Position numbers and translations under genes: made by a program
Part shown: positions 1 through 7,539 of the stretch, in pieces
Numbering within the stretch: the first letter of the stretch is position 1
Layout: each line of letters opens with the position of its first letter
NCBI GenBank assembly: GCA_047629355.1
Contig: JBLHWU010000063.1
Coordinates: forward strand, 1-28,396
Direction of reading: 5' to 3'
DNA: 28,396 nt
Source of the DNA: CAYUNA01 sp047629355
GTDB taxonomy: Bacteria > Bacteroidota > Bacteroidia > Chitinophagales > Saprospiraceae
The notes under the pieces: generated by a model
Databases searched by the model: none
Told to the model about the DNA's origin: nothing
What the model saw: only the letters and a program-made list of their open reading frames with translations

Positions 1-2
1 CG

Positions 3-140
3 GATTCCTTTGGATGGCCACTGTCAAAGCGTTTGCAACGCTATGATGGCTATAAAATCAAGTCTTATGACCTGGGAAAAGAGAAAAACACAATCTCTAG
101 ATTATACAAAATAGGGCAAGACGAAGAAGGATGGCTCTGA
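3..140 (+). CDS. C-terminal end of an unidentified protein (5' partial)
   Basis: The frame starting at base 3 stays open for 45 codons from the window edge and ends in TGA at 138-140. The translation begins DSFGWPLSKRLQRYDGYK and ends GQDEEGWL, a normal-looking mix of charged and aromatic residues. The other two plus frames stop earlier. I do not recognise the family, and 45 open codons can arise by chance, so this is only a probable gene tail. No terminator-like hairpin follows it. The next 150 bases (141-290) show no gene. Confidence 0.35.
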   Translation, partial: DSFGWPLSKRLQRYDGYKIKSYDLGKEKNTISRLYKIGQDEEGWL

Positions 141-199
141 TGCTTGGGAAAATCCGCAAGGAATGATGCTAGACTTCATTTATTTTTTCTGAATCCGCT

Positions 200-796
200 T
201 AGCGGCACAAATGGATACTCTCTTAAATCGGTCAATCTATCAAATTAGTAATGTACCAGGAAAAACGCAACTTTATTTTGGGGCAAGTGATTATATCGTT
301 ATTTTTGTTAAAGCAGTATTAAAATGGAAATGCAATTTTGATTCACTTCGACTTTGGCAATGTTCTAAACCCACAAATTGCTTCGTGTCTCTAAACAGAA
401 ATTCAATTTGAAATCGAGTTTTATAAAATACATAAATCTCGATTCCAGATAGCGTTGAATCAGTAGAACAAAAAATTTGATGGCTTTTTATTTTGCCATC
501 TTTGTCATAAAGATGCTTAACTGCAACTCCAAGCATTCTTTTAAGGGACGGAGAGTACAGGGTTGCTTCGTAAATACAAAAATCTTCTTCTTTCACACAG
601 CAAGTAAAATAGGTCTCGTCTAATTCTCGAATACTTACCTGCCCCAAGTACTTTGTCTTCGCTCCTTTTCTTCTTGGATGTGGTCCAACAACATAAGGAT
701 ACAACAAAACAGCATCTTTTCGTAAACGAGAAATGACTTCCATACCAGTATCACAAACACTATTAATAAAGGGGTTTTTAGAGTAGCAATTTTTTT
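200..796 (-). pseudogene. Decayed DDE transposase (IS4-like), 3' half only
   Basis: The minus strand encodes an internal and C-terminal piece of a DDE transposase. Motifs seen include VISRLRKDAVLLYPYVVGP, then RRKGAKTKYLGQV, and the typical IS4-type segment QIEFLFRDTKQFVGLEHCQ followed by HFHFNTALTKI. In the family this region contains the catalytic Glu and the conserved Y/F-R-E/D-K-like signature. The frame is open from a TAA near 796 to a TAA at 291-293; a member of this group would be two to three times longer and would start far upstream. Beyond 291 a shifted frame still reads like a degraded C-terminus (FDRLTDLREYPF, near 200-245) but with a stop inside. No start, no 5' half and no clear terminal inverted repeats are present. 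I read it as an inactive remnant; the exact IS family is uncertain. Confidence 0.7.
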
Positions 797-869
797 ATCT
801 AAGGAATTTTAAGAAACTGCGTATAGCCTGGCTACACAAGGTTTTTTAAGGTTTCTTAGATGGAAAAAG
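791..869. repeat. Imperfect nested inverted repeat
   Basis: Bases 797-817 are the imperfect reverse complement of 841-861 (17 of 21 positions), extended outward by T-rich and A-rich flanks. The loop contains a second perfect small hairpin, TAGCC (824-828) pairing with GGCTA (830-834). It lies just upstream of the transposase remnant and downstream of the 926-3490 gene. It could be a leftover of the insertion or act as a terminator for that minus-strand gene. No further copy was recognised in the window. Confidence 0.45.
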
Positions 870-925
870 GGCACTATAAAATATTTAATTTATTATTGGG
901 AATTGCCTAAGGTGTTTCAATCTCA

Positions 926-3490
926 CTATTGAATCTGAATCTTTTTAGAAACAACTTTATTTCCATCTTTAAAACTTAAGATATAACTCCCCTTCTCCAA
1001 ATTCGTCAAATCAATTCCTTCTTTCAAAATACCATTCAAAACAGATGCAATAAATTTCGCAACCTGCCGTCCCGACAGATCATGTACCAAAATATCAATT
1101 TCTTTCTCCTCTAAATCGGTCATTTCCAATGTCACATTTCCATCCGTCGGATTTGGATATATGACCAGTTCGTTCTTCGCCAAAGTCTCTTCTTTCGTTG
1201 CTACAAAAGCTTCAATCGCAAAATCCCAAGCCCCGCGACCATATGTTCCAAAACGCACCGTATTGAAGATTTCTAAATATTCCACTGACCAATAGGTCTG
1301 TGTCGGTGCGCACAAGCCTGACATATCATACCATTGTTCATTGTCAAAAAGATAGACAAATGGTCCGGCTTCCGTTGCGGCAAAAAGTAACGTTTCATCG
1401 GCATTAGCAGTAATTTCAAAAACTAAAGTTGAGGGTAAGCCTTGGCTGAAGTCTTGGAAGGAAACGCCATTGTCAGTTGAACGATAAATTGGCGCATTGG
1501 AGTAGCCACTGCCGCCGAGGTAAACGGTGTTTTCATCAGTACGAGAAGCAAAAATTGTTTGTCCATAGAGGTAGTGTCCTTCGTTGACAAAATTGAGGGA
1601 TTGTTCCCAACTTGTGCCACTGTCATTGGAGTAGAAAAAGCGTCCATTCGTGGTTGCACCATAAAACTTATCCGTGTTAATCGTTGAAAATTCTATCGCC
1701 GATAATTCGCCACCTGCAGAGTTAGATTTGAAATTAAAATCAAATTGCGTCGCCGTAATTTCATTATTGGGTTGCGCGGTCAATCTCAACATATAGGAGC
1801 CTTCGCCGCCGTCTTTATTGCCGCCTGCCATGTAGATGGATTGGGCGGAATTCACTGGACTTTCCATTAGCGGTGGCAACCAAACGGACTCGTTTTCTGA
1901 GTCTAAATTGTACCAAGAGGTCGGAATACCTGCCAGCGCATTTCGATAAAAACTTACATCCCCACCTGGGTAAACTGTCCACAAATCTTGCCCTACATTC
2001 GAAAAGACAATATGTCCATAATCACCCGAAATGACTTGGTCAAAATTGGCAATATCTGTATCGTAGGTATCGCCCATTTGAAAACCTTGGTCTTGCGTGC
2101 CCGCGAACATAACATAAGGATTAATTGGGCTACTTTTAACGCTATAATATTGACTGACGTTCAAACCTTCCATTCCAATATTGGCCGATTCAAAAAGGTT
2201 ATTGTAAGAAATATTTATGCCACCGTGATTGCTGATTAAAAGAAAGTCATCGCCATCTATAGTTTGACATTCGTTAAAAAGCATCATATCGGCGTGCATT
2301 TTCGTCAAGGGAAAGTCGTAGTATTCCCACCATTCGTTGACCAATGTCCAAGTTTGTCCGCCGTCAGAACTGCGGTGGGCATTTACTTCTCCGTAAAATA
2401 AGTTCTCTGGATTAGAAGGTGAAACGTAGAGACCCACTGACCAAGGATTGGTATCCATCGTGCCGCGTAATTCCCAAGTTTCTCCAAAGTCGGTGGTTTT
2501 CCAAATTTCTTGACTGCTATTATAGGTATAAAAAGTGGTGATAGAATCAACTTGTATTGCCGCTGCATTGGCACGACTGTCGTCAAAAATAAATTGGTCG
2601 GAATTGTTCAATTCTTCCAATTCATTTGTCGTTTGATTTATTTTTGAAATCGTCGTCGTTGTGCCTTTTTCAATAAAATAAACATCGTCAGAATGATGCG
2701 GTTTCACCATTTTAAAACGGTTGAATTCATTGCTATTTAGCGTTTTTATACTTTGAAACGAAACGCCTTTATCAGTTGATTTGAATAATTTAATATCTGC
2801 CCAATAGTCAGGTTTTGACAATAAATAAATCGTATTTAAACTATCTTCCAAAACGACTGCATTACGAATGTCTCCCCAACCATCCAGGATGTCAATACCC
2901 GTCGAAGCTGTCCAAGTCAGTCCATCATCATCTGAATAATGTGGCAATCGTTCAATCGGTGCAAGCAATCGACGACCATCTTCAATTGGAACAAATTTTA
3001 GTAAACCTTGAGAAAAACGAAGGTTTTGATTGATAACGTCCCAGTTTGAGCCATCGCGTGCGCCCCGAAAAAGAGAGCCACCTGCGGACAGTGTCCAAAT
3101 TTTATCCGCTGCCGCATCGTATTCTGTATCGATGACGCTACCTGCTTGATTGAGACTACCGCGCTCTTGCCAAGTTCCTGTGATTTTTTCGTCAGCGATA
3201 GTTTCGGATGCACCACTGCGATTGTCCTCGCCTGCTTGACTTTCGCGAACGCGGGCGTTATTGCGTTTCATTGCAGTTTCACGTTCTATAGCCCGCCAAT
3301 TGGTGCCAGGTGCGGCGTTGTGCATTTGTTCAAACCAAACTTCTCGTTTGACTGGATTGTCGGCATCTTCGCCATTTTGATTGACAATTGTATTGGTTGG
3401 TTTAGGATAGTTTTCTTCAATTTTAGAAAAATAAAAAAAACTGGCTGAGGCTATAAATATAGTAAAGCTGAATAAAATATATTTTTTCAT
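926..3490 (-). CDS. T9SS-exported Asp-box (BNR/sortilin-like) beta-propeller protein
   Basis: This is an 854-residue secreted protein. The start at 3490 (MKKYILFSFTIFIASASFF) gives an N-terminal hydrophobic signal. A longer reading to 3556 would begin upstream of a very good promoter at 3527-3556, so the shorter start is preferred. At least six Asp-box motifs (S-x-D-x-G-x-T/S-W/F) are visible, for example YSDDDGLTW, KSTDKGVSF, KTTDFGETW, RSSDGGQTW, YSNDSGTSW and RSTDNGVSF. This pattern marks sialidase/VPS10/WD-like beta propellers. The last roughly 80 residues are a T9SS type-A sorting domain (IYPNPTDG, then DLSGR, LEKGSYIL and a K-rich end), which in Bacteroidota directs outer-membrane translocation and surface attachment. 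The lack of an obvious catalytic domain suggests a binding or surface protein; substrate unknown. Confidence 0.88.
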   Translation of the reverse strand: MKKYILFSFTIFIASASFFYFSKIEENYPKPTNTIVNQNGEDADNPVKREVWFEQMHNAAPGTNWRAIERETAMKRNNARVRESQAGEDNRSGASETIADEKITGTWQERGSLNQAGSVIDTEYDAAADKIWTLSAGGSLFRGARDGSNWDVINQNLRFSQGLLKFVPIEDGRRLLAPIERLPHYSDDDGLTWTASTGIDILDGWGDIRNAVVLEDSLNTIYLLSKPDYWADIKLFKSTDKGVSFQSIKTLNSNEFNRFKMVKPHHSDDVYFIEKGTTTTISKINQTTNELEELNNSDQFIFDDSRANAAAIQVDSITTFYTYNSSQEIWKTTDFGETWELRGTMDTNPWSVGLYVSPSNPENLFYGEVNAHRSSDGGQTWTLVNEWWEYYDFPLTKMHADMMLFNECQTIDGDDFLLISNHGGINISYNNLFESANIGMEGLNVSQYYSVKSSPINPYVMFAGTQDQGFQMGDTYDTDIANFDQVISGDYGHIVFSNVGQDLWTVYPGGDVSFYRNALAGIPTSWYNLDSENESVWLPPLMESPVNSAQSIYMAGGNKDGGEGSYMLRLTAQPNNEITATQFDFNFKSNSAGGELSAIEFSTINTDKFYGATTNGRFFYSNDSGTSWEQSLNFVNEGHYLYGQTIFASRTDENTVYLGGSGYSNAPIYRSTDNGVSFQDFSQGLPSTLVFEITANADETLLFAATEAGPFVYLFDNEQWYDMSGLCAPTQTYWSVEYLEIFNTVRFGTYGRGAWDFAIEAFVATKEETLAKNELVIYPNPTDGNVTLEMTDLEEKEIDILVHDLSGRQVAKFIASVLNGILKEGIDLTNLEKGSYILSFKDGNKVVSKKIQIQ

Positions 3491-3526
3491 ACGACGAGTG
3501 CTGTTTTGTTTTTCAAAATAGAAAGA

Positions 3527-3556
3527 CAAATTTATCATTTCCAAAGTAAAAATCAA
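3527..3556 (-). promoter_or_regulatory. Bacteroidota-type promoter for the Asp-box protein gene
   Basis: On the minus strand TTG (3554-3556) is followed after exactly 19 bases by TAAATTTG (3527-3534). This matches the Bacteroidota consensus TTG-N19-TAnnTTTG. Transcription would start near 3520, leaving about 30 bases of leader before the ATG at 3490. It also decides the choice of start codon. Confidence 0.75.
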
Positions 3557-3645
3557 GGTAGTTTTATCTATTTTTTAGGAGGAAGTGTATTTTACAAACA
3601 AAAAAGCAAATAAGTAACCGAAAAAAATGAAACTACCTACATCTT

Positions 3646-3690
3646 GTCCCTCAAAATCCTACTCGCCGTTAGGCGTGGCGCAACAGTAGA
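3646..3690. repeat. Dispersed repeat with hairpin, copy 1
   Basis: The segment from TCCCTCAAAATCCTACTCGC on, ending in the small hairpin CGCC-GTTA-GGCG, resembles 28263-28303, where TCCCTCAAAACCCCACTCGC is followed by a GC-rich hairpin. The linear part matches at about 20 of 23 positions, while the hairpin sequence differs but sits at the same place. Two copies in 28 kb of otherwise unique DNA suggests a dispersed intergenic repeat. Confidence 0.5.
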
Positions 3691-3801
3691 AGAAAGTGTA
3701 TTGATATTTTTGGGTGGTTTTAACCAAAAATAACTCCGCCAACTCTCCTGTACTTCTTCTGCTCTTATTTTTCACTTTTGAAACAGTCATTATGTAGAGA
3801 T

Positions 3802-3954
3802 AAGTAACACGTGGTAATTAATGCGGTAAATTTTTTCGATAGTTTTTCTTTATTAAATATTTATATAGCCTTTTTTATTGAAGAATTTTTAAAGGGAAAA
3901 TAGCGGAAAAAGATGTTTAGAAAATTACCGAATTAATTGCTACGCGTTACTTAA
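3802..3954. repeat. Palindromic MITE-like element A
   Basis: A 153-bp interrupted palindrome. The left end TAAGTAACACGTGGTAATTA and the reverse complement of the right end, TAAGTAACGCGTAGCAATTA, match along about 33 bases with around five differences. Inside lie a CGATAGTTTTTC segment and a GGAAAATAGCGGAAAAAGAT segment. Both recur, in the opposite orientation, in elements B and D. The ends carry TA on both sides. The right-hand TA (3953-3954) is shared with element B. Confidence 0.75.
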
Positions 3955-4118
3955 GTACGTGACACTATTTATTGGGGTAATTTGAAAACATCTTTATTCC
4001 GCTATTTTCCTCTTAAAAATAGTTCCGTGATGTAGACCATGCAACGATTTTTAAAAGAAAACTATCGAAAAAATCTTGCTTTCAAATTTTACCCCAATAA
4101 ATAATGTCACGTACTTAA
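3953..4118. repeat. Palindromic MITE-like element B, abutting A
   Basis: A 166-bp interrupted palindrome. The ends are TAAGTACGTGACACTATTTA and, read backwards, TAAGTACGTGACATTATTTA; the match covers 28 bases with one difference and continues into GGGGTAA. The core contains AAACATCTTTATTCCGCTAT on the left arm and AACTATCGAAAAAATCTT on the right arm, as in element D. The centre (TAGTTCCGTGATGTAGACC) is unlike the others. It shares one TA with element A, as expected if one element inserted into the TA flanking the other. Confidence 0.78.
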
Positions 4119-4277
4119 CTACTATTTCAAAAGTAAATATTTTTTGTCATTTCGACCGAAGTGGAGAAAAATACCAAAATAAACGATGATAGTTGGGGAA
4201 CTTATTCTTTTACCGTTACAAAATCTCAAATTTTAAAAAATCTCTAATTAAATACCAAAAAATATTGACTCACTCTG

Positions 4278-4285
4278 TACCTTTG
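4278..4285 (+). promoter_or_regulatory. Candidate -7 element upstream of carB
   Basis: TACCTTTG fits TAnnTTTG. A TTG lies only 10 bases upstream instead of about 19, so the -33 half is not convincing. It would give a leader of about 90 bases. No pyrimidine-responsive attenuator or riboswitch fold was evident in that leader. Confidence 0.35.
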
Positions 4286-4380
4286 CTTCAATTTGAAAAA
4301 AAAGTTGGTATCGAATACTTAATTCCTTCTAAACTACATTCGGTAACCAATAAAATTTAGCACTTTAATAAGTACAACTC

Positions 4381-7200
4381 ATGCCTTTAGACAAGTCGAT
4401 TAAATCCGTTTTGATTATTGGAAGTGGTCCAATTATTATTGGTCAAGCTTGCGAATTTGATTACTCAGGTACACAAGCCGCTCGCTCGTTGCGCGAAGAA
4501 GGAATTGAGGTCTCTCTCATCAATTCCAACCCCGCAACGATTATGACCGACCCGCTTACCGCAGAACATATTTATCTGTTACCGCTGACGTGTGAAAGCA
4601 TCGAACAGATTTTGCAGGAACGCCAAATTGATGCCGTACTCCCAACAATGGGTGGACAGACCGCTCTCAATCTGGCAATCGAAGCAGGTAGTCTCGGCAT
4701 TTGGGAAAAATACAATTGTCGCTTGATTGGCGTAGATTTAGATGCGATTGAGATTACCGAAAATCGGGAGGCCTTCAAGCAATTGATGATTAGTAAGAAC
4801 CTTGGTGTCGCGCCTTCTTTTATCGCTAATTCTTTTCTGGAAGGAAAGGATGCCGCACAAAAAATTGGCTATCCATTAGTTATTCGACCATCTTATACCC
4901 TAGGTGGTTTAGGTGGAGGTTTTGTGCATGATGCTTCGGAGTTTGATGCGAAATTGAAACGTGGATTGGAAATGTCGCCGACGCATGAAGTTCTTGTCGA
5001 GCAAGCAGTTTTGGGTTGGAAAGAATTTGAGTTGGAATTGTTGCGGGACGCCAATGATAATGTCGTTATCATCTGTACGGTCGAAAACCTTGACCCGATG
5101 GGAATTCATACCGGCGATAGCATCACGGTTGCACCTGCAATGACGCTTTCAGATACGGCGTATCAAGAAATGCGGAATCAGTCGGTTTTGGCAATGCGTT
5201 CACTCGGGAATTTTTCGGGTGGTTGTAATATTCAGTTTGCACAAAACCCAGAAACGGAAGAATTGATTGTTATTGAAATCAATCCACGGGTATCGCGTTC
5301 CTCGGCTTTGGCAAGTAAGGCAACGGGTTATCCAATTGCAAAAATTGCTGCGAAATTGGCGCTTGGCTATACTTTGGATGAATTGAAAAATCAAATTACC
5401 CAAACCACCTCAGCCTTTTTCGAACCGACTTTAGATTATGTGATTGTGAAGATGCCGCGTTGGAATTTCTCTAAATTTCACGGCGCAGATCACCGTTTAG
5501 GTTTGCAAATGAAATCGGTTGGTGAAGTAATGGCAATTGGTCGTACCTTTTTGGAAGCTCTTCAGAAAGCTTGTCAATCGCTCGAAGATAACCGAATGGG
5601 CTTGGGGGCAGATAGAAAAGAATGGATTCGGACGGATGATATTTTGCGACGATTAGAAGAGGCGAGTGATGACCGAATTTTTAGATTAAAAGACGCGCTT
5701 CGTTTGGGCGTTCCAATGAAAACGATTGAAAGATTGACACGGATTGACCCTTGGTTTTTGAAACAAATCAAGCGTTTAGTTAAATATGAAGAGAAAATTC
5801 AACGGTATAATGTGGCGGAAGATATTCCTGCTGATTTTATGCGAGAATTAAAGCAAGTAGGGTATTCGGATGCACAAATTGCTTGGTTGTTGCGAGGCGA
5901 AGAAGAGGAAGTTCGGGCACACCGAAAATCATTAGACATTCGCCGTACTTATAAAATGGTGGATACGTGTGCTGCGGAATTTGAAGCAAAAACGCCTTAT
6001 TTCTATAGTACATTTGATGGTGAGAACGAAAGCATTCCGACGGAAGGTAAGAAGAAAATTATCGTCCTTGGTGCAGGTCCAAATCGGATTGGTCAAGGTA
6101 TCGAATTTGATTATTGCTGCGTCCACGGTTTGATGGCAATTAAAGAAGTTGGCTACGAAGCGATAATGATTAATTGTAATCCTGAAACGGTTTCAACGGA
6201 TTTTGATATTGCAGATAAGCTTTATTTTGAACCTGTTTTTTGGGAACACTTAGAAGAAATTATTGAATTAGAAAAGCCAGAAGGCATCATCGTTCAACTC
6301 GGTGGTCAGACGGCGTTGAAACTCGCGGAAATTTTCCATAAAAAAGGTATTCCAATTATCGGAACGTCTTTCCCATCCATGGATTTGGCGGAAGATAGAG
6401 GGGCATTTTCTAATTTATTGAAAGAATTAAATATTCCTTATCCTGAATTTGGAACGGCAGTTGATGCGGATGAAGCGTTGCTGGTTGCAAAGCGAGTTTC
6501 GTATCCAGTATTGGTTCGCCCGTCGTATGTATTGGGTGGTCAGCGGATGAGAATTGTAATTAACGATGAAGAATTAGAGAAACATGTACTGTCGATTTTC
6601 AAGCACATGCCTGGGAACAAAGTACTGATTGACCAATTTTTGGAACGTGCCAAAGAAGCGGAAATTGACGTAATTTGCGATGGCGAGGAGGTTCACATTA
6701 TGGGTATCATGGAACACATCGAACCTGCAGGTATTCACTCTGGTGACTCGGCGGCGGTGTTGCCAACTTACAGCCTTTCTGTTGAAGTGGTGAGCAAAAT
6801 GGTTGAATATGCTGAAAAAATGGCGAGAGCTTTGAAAATTAAAGGCTTGATGAACATTCAGTTTGCCATCAAAGACGAAGAAGTTTATGTGATTGAAGCG
6901 AATCCGCGGGCATCTCGTACGACGCCGTTTATTGCGAAAGCTTACCAAGTTCCTTATTTGAAAATTGCGACGAAAGTGATGTTGGGAACGCATAAATTGA
7001 AAGATTTTAACATCGTTCCGAAGCCACAAGGTTTCGCGATTAAAGTACCGGTATTCAGTTTTGATAAATTTCCAAATGTAGATAAAAACCTCGGACCAGA
7101 GATGAAATCTACGGGAGAAGCGATTCGATTTATTAAAGATTTGAGTGACCCATTTTTTAGAAAATTGAACAGTCAGCGTTATATGTATTTGACGCGATAA
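4381..7200 (+). CDS. carB: Carbamoyl-phosphate synthase large subunit, lacking the MGS domain
   Basis: CarB uses ammonia from the CarA glutaminase, bicarbonate and two ATP to make carbamoyl phosphate for pyrimidines and arginine. The 939-residue protein shows the duplicated architecture: an N-terminal half starting SIKSVLIIGSGPIIIGQACE with the ATP-grasp loop RPSYTLGGLGGGF, and a second half starting KKIIVLGAGPNRIGQGIEFD with RPSYVLGGQRM. Enterobacterial CarB is about 1070 residues; this one stops right after the second ATP-grasp half (KSTGEAIRFIKDL) and has no C-terminal MGS-like allosteric domain. I recall lengths near 940-950 as usual in Bacteroidota, so this is a lineage trait and not a truncation. 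carA is not adjacent. A terminator-like hairpin follows at 7231. Confidence 0.96.
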   Translation: MPLDKSIKSVLIIGSGPIIIGQACEFDYSGTQAARSLREEGIEVSLINSNPATIMTDPLTAEHIYLLPLTCESIEQILQERQIDAVLPTMGGQTALNLAIEAGSLGIWEKYNCRLIGVDLDAIEITENREAFKQLMISKNLGVAPSFIANSFLEGKDAAQKIGYPLVIRPSYTLGGLGGGFVHDASEFDAKLKRGLEMSPTHEVLVEQAVLGWKEFELELLRDANDNVVIICTVENLDPMGIHTGDSITVAPAMTLSDTAYQEMRNQSVLAMRSLGNFSGGCNIQFAQNPETEELIVIEINPRVSRSSALASKATGYPIAKIAAKLALGYTLDELKNQITQTTSAFFEPTLDYVIVKMPRWNFSKFHGADHRLGLQMKSVGEVMAIGRTFLEALQKACQSLEDNRMGLGADRKEWIRTDDILRRLEEASDDRIFRLKDALRLGVPMKTIERLTRIDPWFLKQIKRLVKYEEKIQRYNVAEDIPADFMRELKQVGYSDAQIAWLLRGEEEEVRAHRKSLDIRRTYKMVDTCAAEFEAKTPYFYSTFDGENESIPTEGKKKIIVLGAGPNRIGQGIEFDYCCVHGLMAIKEVGYEAIMINCNPETVSTDFDIADKLYFEPVFWEHLEEIIELEKPEGIIVQLGGQTALKLAEIFHKKGIPIIGTSFPSMDLAEDRGAFSNLLKELNIPYPEFGTAVDADEALLVAKRVSYPVLVRPSYVLGGQRMRIVINDEELEKHVLSIFKHMPGNKVLIDQFLERAKEAEIDVICDGEEVHIMGIMEHIEPAGIHSGDSAAVLPTYSLSVEVVSKMVEYAEKMARALKIKGLMNIQFAIKDEEVYVIEANPRASRTTPFIAKAYQVPYLKIATKVMLGTHKLKDFNIVPKPQGFAIKVPVFSFDKFPNVDKNLGPEMKSTGEAIRFIKDLSDPFFRKLNSQRYMYLTR

Positions 7201-7230
7201 ACGACTTGTTTTCAAAATAATGACTTTTAT

Positions 7231-7266
7231 AAAAATAGCTGCGGAGATAATCTGCGGCTATTTTTA
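7231..7266 (+). terminator. Terminator after carB
   Basis: AAAAATAGCTGCGGA pairs, with two G-U pairs, with TCTGCGGCTATTTTT around a short loop. The right arm ends in a T-rich run. It lies 30 bases after the carB stop. Confidence 0.7.
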
Positions 7267-7275
7267 TTTAATAAT

Positions 7276-7456
7276 TACTCAGGTAGCGGACACGTTGCTT
7301 GCTTTAGTGCTATTCGATAAAAATCATATTGAACATTAAGAAAAAGCCGTATCTACTACTTATTTCTGATATTAGGTAACAGACACGACTTTCGTTTGTT
7401 CTCGACGTTTTGAACGATTAAATCATTTTAAAACTAACGTGTCCGCTACCTGAGTA
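7276..7456. repeat. TA-flanked palindromic element E, possible MITE
   Basis: The element has 19-bp perfect terminal inverted repeats: CTCAGGTAGCGGACACGTT at 7278-7296 and its complement at 7436-7454. Each is flanked by TA (7276-7277 and 7455-7456), so it looks like a non-coding insertion with a 2-bp TA target duplication. The interior is unlike elements A-D and has no coding frame. The end sequence GGTAGCGGACAC loosely resembles the end of element C (AGTACCTGGACAC). Confidence 0.7.
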
Positions 7457-7539
7457 GGTTTTAAAATTAAATTTTTCCTAAACTCCTTCCCATTTTGTGG
7501 CTTTAATCGCTTATTATAGTCTGTAAAATAAAAACGATA

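Larger units (their letters stand above)
3557..4380. other. Long intergenic region without genes
   Basis: No credible coding frame is present in these 824 bases between the divergent Asp-box gene and carB. They hold, in order: a repeat also found near 28263 (3646-3668); a hairpin TATTTTTGG/CCAAAAATA (3705-3713 with 3724-3732); two abutting palindromic elements (3802-4118); a GTCATTTCGACCGAAGTGGA motif (4147-4166), a sequence I recall as scattered between genes in many Bacteroidota; and the probable carB promoter. Confidence 0.7.

Noticed and set aside
3146..3448. A 100-codon plus-strand frame antisense to the Asp-box gene
   Set aside because: It overlaps the conserved N-terminal part of the T9SS protein and has no promoter or family resemblance.
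4292..4380. Possible pyrimidine-responsive leader or riboswitch before carB
   Set aside because: No convincing hairpin pair, T run or known aptamer pattern could be traced in these about 90 bases.
6574..7215. A 213-codon frame antisense to carB
   Set aside because: It lies wholly inside the conserved carB coding region, and its translation is Phe/Arg/His-rich antisense noise.
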